Source: Acanthopleura granulata | Taxonomy: Eukaryota > Mollusca > Polyplacophora > Chitonida > Chitonidae | DNA: 64,000 bases | Direction of reading: 5' to 3' | Assembly: GCA_016165875.1 (NCBI GenBank) | Contig: JABBOT010000017.1 | Span: forward strand, 783,330 to 847,329 | In this document: in pieces, positions 23,701 through 33,584 of the stretch | Layout: each line of letters begins with the position of its first letter | Position numbering within the stretch: position 1 is the first letter of the stretch | The notes under the pieces: generated by a model | What the model was told of the DNA's origin: nothing | The model's input: the letters and a program-made list of their open reading frames with translations, nothing else | Database searches by the model: none | Translations under genes and position numbers: made by a program

Positions 23701-25164
23701 AAACCGTCAAAGACCAGTTTACGTCTATAGACCTTATTGTATGAGGTTACAATGAAAGGTGCTAGGTTAAATCCGGAAGACACATCTCCCAGCATACCCC
23801 ATTTTACACGCTTATTTATTACGCAAAATACACTTTCAGATCTTGGTCCGTCACTCTCATAAGCCAGTTAGGCCCGATAGTGACTATCGGTTGGATGAGC
23901 TTAACAACAGGTCTTCTATTAGAGGTATTTCTAACTAAATAAGAGACCTTGTCAATGGCATGTAACGGACGGTCTAGAATCGGCAAATACTGGTGTCATG
24001 TCATCATATGCTTGGGATTGATCTCTACCTCTAAAATTAGTCTGACAATACAAGAGAACGATTCACTCCCGAGGGCATCTTTGTACAGATGTCATGTCAG
24101 GTTTTATTGGACTAATAAAATATGTACGTCAAACACCAATGAAGTGTAAAAACGTTCCAGGTATTTGACATCGATCTAACGGCCGGCAATACCGAGGCTT
24201 ACAAATCGGTTTATTCAATTATTCCGCTCTTTGAAAAGCTGGCCCATTATATCATAGACTTGTTTAAATGTTGGCTGATAAATCAGCCTTCAACGTGTGT
24301 CACTGACACTTGATATGCCACAGAAAGAAACCGAATTTTGTGTAACAGGTAAGACTCGTAACTTTCGAAATCCGGTAAGGTTGATAACCTTTCCGCTACA
24401 ACCAACTCATTGCTCTGCGTATTCATCTCAAGAGGCTGTCTGTGCAAGGGTCACCTGTGAGGTTTAACTCAGCAGGCTTCGTTCCAACGAGATTCACACA
24501 GAAAAGGAACCAAAGATGATAAACAGCCTTCATACTTTTGATTTGTGCACCGTCTGCTTCTTGGTGTTAGTTTGGGAAGGGATCTTATTCACATCCTGCG
24601 GATTTACTTTCTTGAAGAAAGTCTCTTAAAACTTCAACTGCAAATTCAACATCTGTCAAAGACCAAACTTATCCACAGAGACGTGCCGAAGATGTACACT
24701 CTCATTATATGTATCACAAATTTAAGTCGTCACTTATAAATAGCTTTAACCAAGTGTTTATTCCTGCGATGTCAAATGAAGACATGTATGCACTAGCATC
24801 ATATAATAACAGAATAGTTGCCACCTTTGAGCAGTCTATACAAGATATTAACAATCTGTTGGAATTAATTAACTCAGACTCACACATGGGAAGTGGAAAA
24901 TTGAAATCTGTGGGAACATTTTGAATGGAGCTCACAAGAGCAGCCGTAAACATATCCAAGTGTCCTGCATACAGGTGCTCTGGGGACTGATGGGCGTGTG
25001 GTTGCAACACGGAAGAGTTATGTCGTTGGGAACACTGCGGTATGTGGCCGTCCATGCAAGGTGTTAATTGTAGGGATGTCAATTTGAAGACATCCAAGGT
25101 GATAAACGAAGCCAAACCCAAGCTCAAGTCGAGCCGACGAACTTGGTCGAAAGGAATACAGGAC
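23701..25164. other. L2-M2 interval
   Basis: About 1.4 kb that does not align with L1-M1. It carries a possible broken secreted-protein frame at 24,516-24,924 (listed separately). The rest shows nothing I recognise. Confidence 0.35.
24516..24924 (+). pseudogene. Hypothetical, two-frame signal-peptide-like ORF
   Basis: An ATG at 24,516 opens a 37-codon frame ending at 24,629. It has a hydrophobic run (LCTVCFLVLVW, then GILFTSCGFTFL) like a signal peptide. The +1 frame overlapping its end is open from 24,617 to 24,924 (about 102 codons) and polar, with SxxDMYALASYNNR and a leucine-rich acidic end. One frameshift, or an intron I cannot see, would join them. I recognise no family. No other M copy keeps this sequence, and the opposite strand is open too (24,714-25,166), so chance is quite possible. 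Confidence 0.2.
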
Positions 25165-25265
25165 ATCAGGTGGCAAGCTTAAGGAGGTCAAGGATACATA
25201 ACTGTAAAATATTTAATGATGATATATTTTGAAGTGTAAATAACTGAATAATTACGTGTCCTATG
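25165..25265 (+). repeat. Segment M, 3' part, copy 2
   Basis: GGAGGTCAAGGATACATAACTGT-AAATATTTAATGATG followed by GTGTAAATAACTGAATAATTA-GT. This is nearly the same as 50,870-50,965. Only the end of M is recognisable here. Confidence 0.6.
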
Positions 25266-25519
25266 TTTTTAATTCTTCATCGTCAATACTAACAATCTTA
25301 AGAGAAAATGTCAGGGTTTGAAGCTGATTTCAAAAATGCATTGGTTCCATACAGAATAAATGTTTGCCCCGTCAGAATGAAATCGCCTCGACACAACCAG
25401 AGAAAATAAGCTAAATGCATATAAATAATCTATATAAAAACATTATCTCTGAAAATGTGAAGTAAATGGTCAGCATTATTTACTGCACAAACTGTACAAA
25501 AAATAGTCAGATCTTGTGG

Positions 25520-25760
25520 GAGTAAAAAGGGTATCATGTCACTCCAGAGGCAGAAAAACATGTGTTCATCAGTTGCCATGCGGAAATATCACGAGACGCA
25601 TGTGTTTGAGTGTGGAATTATTCAGTGCTATTTTATTGTTTCTATTTTGATTCCTGCTATCAGCCTTGAAAAACTAAACAGTTATTACGTTTTTTTGCTT
25701 GAAGGTGTCGCTGAAGTCATCGTAAACGAAGCGTGCTCAATGTCAAAAATAAGGCGATTT
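25520..25760 (+). repeat. Segment N, copy 2
   Basis: Contains AAACAGTTATTA, GAAGTCATCGTAAACxAA-CGTG and CTCAATGTC-AAATAA, as in 52,925-53,035. The 3' part of N resumes after the SINE at about 26,040 (ATACAAATGTTAATCA), so the SINE split it. A G-rich tract lies at 25,764-25,788. Confidence 0.5.
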
Positions 25761-25830
25761 ATACGGGGGGTGGGGTGGGTGGGCGGGAATAAATACGGTC
25801 TCAGTAAAATCCTTATATAAATATAAATTC

Positions 25831-26025
25831 TCTTATAGGACGGCGGCCAGCATTATGGTTGTAGGAACGCACGACTATCCGCTGATTGCTGGCGGACATT
25901 TCCACGCACGGTCGGAGAGGAAGCCAGCATGAGCTGAATTTGAACTCACAGCGATCGCGTTGGTGAGAGGCACCTGAGTCATTACCCCGCACTGGCAGGC
26001 TAATCGCCTTGGCCACGGAGGACCC
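25831..26025 (-). mobile_element. tRNA-derived SINE splitting N2
   Basis: Starts 'gacggcggccagcattatgg', carries AGGAAGCCAGCATGAGCTG, the reversed B box 'tttgaactcaca' (about 25,939-25,950), GGTGAGAGGCACCTGAGTCATTA and the reversed A-box end 'cttggccacggaggaccc' ending at about 26,025. The AT tail and part of the core are missing, so the copy is internally deleted, but the pol III head is the best preserved in the window. Confidence 0.8.
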
Positions 26026-26059
26026 AATTTTTTCTGATCTAATAGTGTAAATACAAATG

Positions 26060-26400
26060 TTAATCAAATGGTTTGTAATTTATGATGGATGCAGTTTTAA
26101 CCCTTTCTATGTAGAACGCCTGTGCAACGCAGTTAAATTAGTCCTGGTTATTTCTTGTATTAGGTTGCTTTTACCAAAATGTTAGCTTGACTAACTCTGT
26201 AACCCTGCCGTACCGATATCAAACATAAATTAAGGTAAAGTATTAGGAATATTTTCATTATCATCTGAGGTCGAAGTCATCAGACGATGCGACCACTTGT
26301 TTTTCTTTTATTATTTTCACTGGCCTTTCTCTCTCCGGTCGGAAATGGATTTGGGGCAAAAGAGGTTGAGGCGGTTATTTTCCTACAACATTTATAACGT
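26060..26400 (+). repeat. Segment K, 5' part, copy 3
   Basis: TTTATGATGGATGCAGTTTTAACCCTTTC start, then AAATTAAGGTAAA, AATATTTTCATTATCATCTGAG and CCACTTGTTTTTCTTTTATTATTTTCAC. It stops about midway through K, after which the path leads to E3. The inverted arm has the same K-to-E succession. Confidence 0.6.
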
Positions 26401-26624
26401 AATTTTAAAACATATAACGTATGAGTTTATAAGTGTTTGCGATAATGTACCAAATTAAGTATGGTTATAGTTGTTAGAGCCCACTCCGCCAGTTTCATGT
26501 ATCTTTGGGCGCCGTGAAGGCCTGATTTAGGAATCATTGAAGCTGTGGCCCAGAAAATTGTGGCCAAAAGTTTTAACCTTTACTGTATTGTTTTGAGAGA
26601 TACAGCTTCTTTTATGGCGACAAC

Positions 26625-26960
26625 TACAAGTTTGTGTGTTCATATGAACCAATACTTCGGCCGATACCAGGGACACAGGTCACGTGAGTGAGTCATTATG
26701 GCGTCTGACACATGCCGAGTGACGTTCAGTTCATACTGATCATTGCTAAAATGATTTATTCCCAAACAAATCGACGTGCTTGGCATTGGCGTTCATCACT
26801 TGCGTTGTTTTTTGCTCTCTCCCTTCCTCAGTGTGGACGATCTCAGCGAGGTTGTAGCGAATTTGTCAGCTGGTATTGAAGAGATGAGAAATGACCGGGT
26901 CGACCCGCCATTAGCATGTCGATTTCTTGGCAAATGGATTTAAAATGAGAAAAAAGAAAT
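26625..26960 (+). repeat. Segment E, copy 3
   Basis: GGCCGATACCAG-GACACA-GTCACGTGA, TATGGCGTCxGACxCA, GTTCAGTTCATACTGATCATTGCTA, TTGGCATTGG, GTTTTTTGCTCTCTCCCTTCCTC, and gtcgacccgccat at 26,899-26,911. This copy is closest to the inverted E4. Confidence 0.65.
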
Positions 26961-27214
26961 GAATTGCGAAAGTGGAAATGTTTATTTTCATCCAAGAAAA
27001 AATTCCCCCCTTAATAGTAAAATTTAACCACCTCAGATGTAAGTTGAATCGAAAATGTCAAAGATTTATGTCAGAAAATAGTTGTTTGTCACCTTTGATT
27101 CGAACTTACAGTATTCTTAATGACTGTACAGGGCCTTACCAAGATCACTTGGAGATATCTCTAAATACAAAGTTCGCATAGCATCATAAATTTGCCTTTA
27201 TTTGAATGTCGGAT

Positions 27215-27500
27215 ATAATTACACGGACTTTTCCTGAGGCGACAGAGTCTATTCAATTACTTGTGCCGCAAGCGAAACATTTACTCGTATATATATAGCT
27301 GTACATTGCTACTAAAATTCTGTAAATTCCGGGATGCACAAAGGCACACAGTGTCTGGAAATCATACTATCATTAAGACCGGAAGTTCGTCGGTTCCTGA
27401 CATTTTGTCTTGGTGTAAATTGTTGTCTGACACTCTGTGTACCTCCAGACGTGCAGTGGACTACAAAGGACCTCTTGCAACTTGATGGGAAATCGTCCCC
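27215..27500 (+). repeat. Segment F, copy 3
   Basis: CTCGTATATA-AGCTG, TTGCTxCTAAA-TCTG-AAATTC, GACC-GAAGTTCGxCG-ACCTGAC-TTTTGTCTTGG-GTAAATT. The continuation of F (AGCTGGATTTGGAxAT) lies at about 28,318, so about 800 bases have been inserted or retained here relative to unit 2. Confidence 0.55.
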
Positions 27501-27902
27501 CTGTCGCTCCAGACCATATCCAACCTGCTCAGAGTGACAGACCTACTGCAGAGTGACACAAGGACTTCTCTGGTATGTGATTGTAACTGTTAGATAACTT
27601 CTTGCTGTGCAACAGGCCAGCAATAAAGGGGTATTCGCTACTGACCATGAACGTCCACCGTGTCTTTTCTACACAATAATTTGTCCGTTAATATCTCTTC
27701 CAGTCAGAGTTTTTTCTTAGGAATTATATCGTGAAGACATGTATATGAACTGAAAAACCCATGTACGCCCAGGTGCCTTTCTCCACAATATAACATATTT
27801 ATTTTAGTTGTAAAAATATATAATATGGAACTTTGCAAAAATAAGATTTCTCTCTTTCCTGGTTTAATCAATTTTTCCTTAACACATGTTACTAAACACG
27901 AA
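27501..27902. other. Unassigned DNA inside unit 3
   Basis: No gene or repeat recognised. Confidence 0.35.
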
Positions 27903-27983
27903 TTTGCAGGCGTAGGAATCGAACTCCTACATACTTGTTACATCCGGATGAATAGTCGCGCGTCTCACCGCTGTGCTTTGTGC
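27903..27983 (-). repeat. tRNA-like relic (pol III head)
   Basis: On the minus strand it shows an A-box-like CACAGCGGTGAGACGCG and then a T-arm with a perfect 5-bp stem: GTAGG, loop AGTTCGATT, CCTAC. The 5' end does not pair with the 3' CGCCTGC, and the anticodon arm is not convincing, so it is not a working tRNA gene. It is related to a second relic at 31,588-31,660, so it is probably the head of an old SINE. Confidence 0.5.
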
Positions 27984-28289
27984 AACTATGATCCATGTAC
28001 CATGAACTTTTATCGTGAATATGAAGTTATGGCCGTAGAAAATATTTCGTCTTTTTCGATTTGCAAAAATATGATTGGGTGAGCCAACATGATTCAATAT
28101 AACGAAAATTGCTTTTGATCTTACTTATGAAACAAAAAGTCTGAATCACACCACTGCGATTTTTCAAAGATATGTTGCGTAGTAATTGTACTTCAGATTC
28201 AGGTAGATTTTCTCTCTTTTTCTGCACAATCACTATTCACTCCTGCAAAGCCGGAGGGAAATTCCCCATCTAGTTACAAGAGGTCCTGT

Positions 28290-28490
28290 GATAGCAGTGT
28301 GACACAAGAGACGGGTAAGCTGGATTTGGATATGTTGCGTTGAAATAACAGCACCTGGATTTGATTAGAAGGACGGGTTTTGTGTGAGCAACCTTTAACA
28401 CGTTGTTGATGTTTATGTCATATGCTGATTCGTCGAAATATATTCCTCGACCAGTTTAAGTAGCAAGGAAAGTGTCGGGCTGATAAAAAC
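28290..28490 (+). repeat. Segment F, distal part, copy 3
   Basis: Shares GCTGGATTTGGA-AT, TT-AAATAAC-G, TTTxTTGTTG and a final CGGGCTGAT-AAAACGTGTT-AT with 12,070-12,215. This piece belongs to the end of F. Confidence 0.5.
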
Positions 28491-28734
28491 GTGTTCGTAT
28501 TACAAGCTACGTGTGTAACTTTGCTTTGGACTGATTCAGGAGTAAATACAACACGTAGGATTGGGAGATATCTGGTTTTCACTAGACTGCGTATCTGCTC
28601 GTTACTTCTGTGTATTTCCGCGTAAAGCTACAGATTTAAAAGTTGTGATACATTTTAAAGATGCATGTAGTGAAAAGACAAGCTCCAGAGTTTTACGCGC
28701 GCTATTTCCAGAGGCATGGCAGGGGCTAGTGCAA

Positions 28735-29046
28735 ATGAACCACGTTTTCTCACTAACAATCGTGCTGCTCATCGCCACCTTATTTCCCGATCATATCAAC
28801 CCCTCGCTACCTGTTTGTGTGACCCATTCCTGTGAGACTGTAGCTAGATGCAAAAGACAGAAGAACACATCCTCAGCCTATGTGTTCAACTATTCCAGTG
28901 GTTACCTTTCTTATTCAGCGCCAAATATTTTTTGGTTTCATTTGTGTTTAGCCTTGAATTTAGTAGTTTTCAATAATGCGAGGGTGATTGAACTGATGCG
29001 TTCTGGAAAGCGGAGAGTGCAAAGAAAAACACATACGTCTGTCTGA
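28735..29046 (+). CDS. Hypothetical small ORF with signal-like start
   Basis: From the ATG at 28,735 the frame encodes 103 residues. It starts with a hydrophobic stretch (HVFSLTIVLLIATLF) followed by PxxPVCVTHSCETVARCKR, which looks like a signal peptide with a short Cys-containing chain, then a second hydrophobic patch (FWFHLCLALNLVVF) and a basic end. The same frame stays open upstream to an ATG-less start at 28,561. There is no recognisable domain, no splice context that I trust, and no counterpart in units 1 or 2. It may be chance in a 486-base open stretch. Confidence 0.2.
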   Translation: MNHVFSLTIVLLIATLFPDHINPSLPVCVTHSCETVARCKRQKNTSSAYVFNYSSGYLSYSAPNIFWFHLCLALNLVVFNNARVIELMRSGKRRVQRKTHTSV

Positions 29047-29499
29047 AAATGCCATTGTTATAACAAATAAGTGAGATGATGATTCGAACCAGCAATAACC
29101 AATAATTGTACTTGCAAAATTTAATTTTGTGTGGGGATTCTCCTGTTCCAATTGTTAGTGAAGCTTTGATGATGACGACACTCTTGTGGCCTTTTGTGCT
29201 GTCTAGCATTCCTTCACTTGTCTTCTGCCAATGTTGTGTCCATATTGTACTTCATACGCGGAAAAGGGTACCGCATAGAGAGTAAAATCAGAGCAACGAC
29301 GACACTTTGACAGCTGGCAAATGGTCACGCGTGACCGGTGAAATCCAGCCTCTTGTTAGTTTATCTGAGTTATGATTTTGATATAACTGTTCCTGGAAGT
29401 GCGCAAGAAGTAGCAAGTTACACACTCCTTAAAACCACGACTGAAGCAGAATTCTATACAAAAATGCAGTGATGATAAATGTAATATGTTAGACATTTT
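29047..29499. other. Noncoding stretch before I2
   Basis: Nothing recognised except 'gattcgaacc' at about 29,082, which resembles an isolated reversed B box. Confidence 0.35.
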
Positions 29500-30110
29500 T
29501 GGTTTAAGTTTGTTTTGAGTATGAGTTTCTATAACACAATCGTCATTTCATGAAGTAGCAATGATATGTCTGTTTGAATGACAGCTCAGCATGTATTCTA
29601 GGGTAAGGTTTAATGACGTATATACAGATGATTAACTGTGTGCGGAAACGAGAAATGAAGTTGGATGTCCGAGGTGTACAGTTGTAGTGAAGCAAGGTGC
29701 TCTATGTGTGCTCAGTATAATGGATATAGACCGGTGGTGAATAGTCCCTGTGTAGGTATGTTGCACAGGGCACAGGTGAGGCGTCATATCAGGCACCGGC
29801 ACATCATTCCAGTTATCACCTCCGCAATAAATATATCAAAATTGGTATTAACTTGTTGCTATGAAACTTAAGGACACGATGTTTAAAGTAACGTCAATCC
29901 GCAGGCCAAAAAAAGACAGATTACGGGGCTAGGTTTCATACAAAACGACAAAGGATATATAAGTTTCTTTGAGTTTGGAACGTAGCCATATAGATTGTGT
30001 AACTTCACGTTCTGCATGTATAATTGTACTGTAGTTTTGGTGCTTTCTTTCCCTGTCACCCTTTTCATATACATGCAACTCTACGTATAAATATTGATGG
30101 TTCTTAGTAG
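29500..30110 (+). repeat. Segment I, copy 2
   Basis: Counterpart of 13,180-13,690: atcgtcatttca at about 29,539, GATATGTCTGTTT-AATGACAG, CATCATTCC, AATAAATATATCAAAATTGGTATTAAC and CAAAGGATATA. It then continues to TATTGATGGTTCTTAGT at about 30,090. Confidence 0.55.
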
Positions 30111-30369
30111 ACACCTTGGGGGCAAAGGTTTATCAAAACAAATTTTTCCATGATTTTCCATCCATTCTTATGTTTGGCCGGAGGGTATCAAACTCTATGC
30201 CTTACACACTTCTGGTGTCAAAAGTCCCTGAATTGTCTTGTAATTAAAATGATAATTCAGATGCGCATTTGTTCGTGACATGTAAGTTGACCTCGATCTT
30301 CCTCCTTTCATGTTTAGGTGCATGTAAACATGTCTTCCTACCTACATCCCTACTACAACAGATAGGACA

Positions 30370-30545
30370 AAGGGAGTTCGATTGACAACTGATAAGAGGG
30401 TAGGTTAATTCTTATTTCCAGTGCTCATCGGCTGCGACTGTGTATCTCTCCAGCCCTCACACAACAGAGGAGACCTTTTAATCCTCTGGAGAATATTTTA
30501 GTCATGTAGATGGTAGAGCGTGGATGCTTGGCTTGCAAGAGAGCA
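30370..30545 (+). repeat. Segment G, copy 3
   Basis: TTCGATTGACAACTGAT, GTAGGTTAATT, CATCGGCTGxGACTGT, TCTCTCCAGCCCTCA and aatcctctggag (30,480-30,491), aligned with 6,970-7,110. Its 3' part becomes a tRNA-like sequence. Confidence 0.55.
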
Positions 30546-30580
30546 AAGGAAATGGGTGCAGATCCCAGTCAGATTTATCA
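30505..30580 (+). repeat. tRNA-like sequence at the end of G3
   Basis: Contains TAGATGGTAGAGCGTGG, an A-box of tRNA-Ala type, then GCTTGGCTTGCAAGAGAGC, which could form an anticodon arm, then GGGTGCAGATCCC in the B-box position with about three changes from the consensus. No acceptor stem closes it. It is probably the pol III promoter of an old SINE that is part of G, since G1 has the decayed counterpart. Confidence 0.45.
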
Positions 30581-30611
30581 CTAGGTTTGTACTGTTTTCA
30601 GCAGTGCTTTT

Positions 30612-30634
30612 TTGGGGGCTGGGGGGGGGGGGGC
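30612..30634 (+). repeat. Poly-G tract
   Basis: A run of G interrupted by 'ct' (ggggg ct, then 14 G). Confidence 0.9.
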
Positions 30635-31129
30635 ACATGAGTAGCTCATACAACAGTTAAACGAACAGTCTCAAGAGAATAACATCTTTGAGTAGCAATT
30701 AGGAAATGGTAATTCTAAGTGAACAATGTATTTTTTACGAAAAAAAAAACCTTGGGATTTATCGTCTGACAACGTGTGAACTCGATTCGAGAATTCCTAC
30801 ATTGGCGTGATAGAGGTCTGACAATTCAATCGTTTTCCATGACCACCTTGTTGATGAATTAATTTTACACACGTTGCCTTCCTATTTGGCAACGTCAATA
30901 ACTGACGCACACCAAATGGTTTCGTAATCCAAAGAAAATTAAATATCCCTTGATATGTACACTGTTTGCGACAACAGGTAGAGTATTGGTCTGGACAATA
31001 CGAAACGAGATGTCAATATCCAACATCAGGAAAGCTCAAAACGCTAACACTTTGTTTATTTTTATTTTCCTTTTACGGCCCTAGACAAGATGAGAGTCTT
31101 ATGATGTTGGCTATTAGTAGCAAACACAG
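30635..31129. other. G3-H2 spacer
   Basis: No gene or repeat recognised. Confidence 0.35.
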
Positions 31130-31440
31130 TACATGCCCACAACATCTTGTTATATATAGATAGGCTTTGCTCTACACGTCATTGCCCGCCAGGTATTGTT
31201 GTTTCCCTCGCGTTAATGGGTAGGGATCGACAGATCTGCACCACACCTGAAACACTTCAGTAGTTTTTATGGAACTTTAATGGAACTTCTGAAAACAATC
31301 AGTTAATATAGAACCGAAGGCAATGTCACTCTTAGGAAGAGCCATTACAGTGCCTTTCCGAGGGGCTTTTCTTTAATTCAAGCGGCCCGCCGGTGAGAAT
31401 TGTCAATCACGGATGTCATCTTGTTCGCGGCATTTTTAGT
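31130..31440 (+). repeat. Segment H, copy 2
   Basis: TATATATAGATAG, TTGCCCGCCAGGTxTTGTTG, CTCGCGTTAATGGG (31,208-31,221), CTTCTGAAAACAATCAGTT and GAACCGAAGGCAATG, in the order of 7,510-7,680. Confidence 0.5.
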
Positions 31441-31587
31441 ACTTTTTTTTCATAAAATTTATTCGGTTGATGTTGAAATTAAATACCTTTCATAAATTAT
31501 ATACATATAAATTAAAACACCGCGACTGTGTTTATTGTGCATTTCTGTGCATTCTTATTTCGAAGCATGTGCACAAATACAATGAGA

Positions 31588-31660
31588 TTGCGGGCTAGAA
31601 TCGAACTCACGCAGGTTGATCTAAGCCTTTAGATTTACGCGTCAGGAACGTCAGTCCAAC
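31588..31660 (-). repeat. tRNA-like relic, second copy
   Basis: The minus strand reads through GACGCGTAAATC, a hairpin with the perfect stem ATCTA/TAGAT in the anticodon-arm position, and GTGAGTTCGATTCTAGCCCGC as the B box and 3' end. Alignment with the minus strand of 27,903-27,983 (GACGCGCGAC, GAGTTCGATTCCTA, CGCCTGCAAAT) indicates a common source, closest to a Leu/Ser-type tRNA. No functional tRNA fold. Confidence 0.45.
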
Positions 31661-31745
31661 GTCGTCGTCAAAGAAGTCAAGCAATCTTCAGCGCCTCTAA
31701 GCACCAACCATTCACATAGAAATTAACACGTAGAAAGCTTATGAG

Positions 31746-31848
31746 TGATGGTTTCCGTTTGCTCCCACCATATGTAATGCTGGCCACCGTCATACAAGCG
31801 AAGTATCCCTGGGCACGGCGTAAGATTCCGATCAAATAAATAAACCCC
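31746..31848 (+). mobile_element. SINE 3' end with AT tail
   Basis: GGTTTCC-CTCCCACCAT, then GCTGGCCACCGTCATACAAG, CGGCGTAAGA-CCGATCAAATAAATAAA. This is the plus-sense end of the same SINE seen reversed at 37,560 and 61,397. The head and most of the core are missing. Confidence 0.7.
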
Positions 31849-31959
31849 TTTTTCAGGTAGTGAAGAGTGCACCAGTTTATCAAAACTTTTATTCTCTTTT
31901 CCAGCCTGCCTTAAATGTGGGCTTTTTCCCAACACTTTGGTAATGGAAGTGACTATATA

Positions 31960-32465
31960 TTTTTCCGTCAAATGTCCCAAAGCACTGAAATCATTGATGA
32001 GCCATTTTTTCAAGACAGTCATACATTTCGAGATTCAAGTGAAACACGCAACTGTTGGTAGCGCAACTGAATGAAATATGCAGTCATTTCCCATGTTTCG
32101 CTGACACTGTCGCTAGGTTTGACTGATCCGAGGTTATACTTACTTTTGCAGTGACTTGTCCTATATACGAGTCCTTGCCGAGTAAATATTTATCTATGTC
32201 CTACGGTAGAATACGGGCTCTATAGTGTCTGTGCCCATTGCCATCAGGGAAATTTGCGCCTCCAGCAATCCTTCGGGAGCCTGGCCACAGATCATATGGC
32301 GTTTTCCAGCCGTATCATAACTAACCTTCGAACACCAGGCAAGGGCCTATTGTAGGAAGGCTCCTCGGCTTTGAAGACCGCATCAACTTATCTCTATGTA
32401 TGGATGAATTCCTACGGCATTCCACAATTAGGAATCGCTTTAACGATATAAACTCAGACGAAGGC
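31960..32465 (+). repeat. Segment A, copy 3, with upstream part
   Basis: Starts GTCAAATGTCCCAAAGCACTG (compare 46-68 in A1). It then has ATTGATGAGCCATTTT, CTGAATGAAATATGCAGTCATTTCCCAT, CCTACGGTAGAATACGG, CCATTGCCATCAGGGA, cttcgggagcctgg (32,271-32,284), GAAGACCGCATCAACTTATCTCT and CAATTAGGAATCGCTTTAAC. This is the most complete A copy. Confidence 0.65.
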
Positions 32466-32639
32466 GTGTGTTAGAACAACCTGGCAAAACACTATCTGCA
32501 ACTTGAAAAGTAAATACATTCAAAATAAATGACCACTGCGCCTTTATAACAGGTATAGCTGACCTGGCTAATTTAACAAGTGACTGGAACAGATTTGAAA
32601 AAAGTTGCAAGACACAAATCCCAGTGAATAAAATCTGAT

Positions 32640-33136
32640 GCTTCCTTATTCACATACACTGTAGTACACCTCCACCGGCCTTTTCCTTAACACATATATA
32701 AGGGGATTTGCATGTTGTGTCAAGACCATTCTGTCAGTAGAGGGTTAATATGAGTTTTACAATCCTCAATACGGAATCCGCTGGGTAAAGCCCCCAGAAC
32801 TGTGTCGTTATGACTTTCTCTCCTTTTTTCCCTCCTGAGTCAGTCTGACACCGACAGCTAAGGAATTAAAACACAGGAAGTACATCCCACCTTTCGCGGA
32901 ATTGAAGCCACGGCCTGACAGTCTCAGTGAACTCGGCCCTGTATCGATTGCGCTTGCCTCCTGTTATGACCAAACAGGAATACTTGTTGAATAAGCAGAC
33001 ACTTTTATTTGCCTCTTTAGGAACCTAATTGCAGACTGCACGACATCTGTTTTAGTGCAGGTTATTATTTGCTCCTAATAACACGAAATTTGACGGGATG
33101 CTGTATTTATTAGCTGCTTATTTCAGAAATACAACG
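32640..33136 (+). repeat. Segment B, copy 4
   Basis: The most complete B. It opens CTTCCTTATTCACATACACTGTAGTACACCTCCACC and ends GGATGCTGTATTTATTAGCTGCTTATTTCAGAAATACAA. The inverted insertion at 34,833-35,334 has the same two ends, which fixes the element at about 500 bases. No coding content and no clear terminal inverted repeats. Confidence 0.7.
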
Positions 33137-33169
33137 AAGCCCCTTTAAACAATTAATTTTACACTGTAC

Positions 33170-33330
33170 TCAGACAACGTAGGATAGTTTTTACTAGTGA
33201 AGGACATGGAATTGTGCAGAGTAACGAACTGCCCCACGCCGTGTACCTGGCAAACCTGCTGACTTAATACAACAGGCAAATAGCGCGAGTTCGATTTGAA
33301 CCGTCGACCTGTTGGTAAAACACTGATCGG
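33170..33330 (+). repeat. Segment C, copy 3
   Basis: Contains AGTGAAGGACATGG, GTGTACCTGGCAAACCTGCTGACTTAATACAAC and CGAGTTCGATTTGAACCG, comparable to 2,010-2,070 and 8,725-8,775. Weak. Confidence 0.35.
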
Positions 33331-33584
33331 ATGTGAGGAGTACATTGCTTTCATGGACTTGAGTAGTTCAAGTCTAATCTCTCTCTCAAATTGTTGACCA
33401 CTAAATGCTGAACACTGTGATTGACGATCGAACATATTTAACCCATTGACAATTCCATCAATACTTACACTATATTCGGTGTCTTTTTCTTCCAGGCGAG
33501 AGTGTTGTCGGTGACCTAGTCGTAACTGAATGGGTTTTAAAAACACGTCAAAACTTACCGTATCTCTGCCATTGTTCCGGCAAC
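33331..33584. other. C3-D4 spacer
   Basis: The minus strand is open across 33,145-33,591 (148 codons). The frame has no domain I know and no copy in the other units, so I do not call it. Confidence 0.35.

Noticed and set aside
24714..25166. 150-codon minus-strand open frame
   Set aside because: Antisense to another open frame. It runs to the start of M2 and shows no family features, so neither strand can be preferred.
27903..27983. Functional tRNA gene
   Set aside because: The T-arm is perfect, but the acceptor stem does not pair and the anticodon arm is unconvincing.
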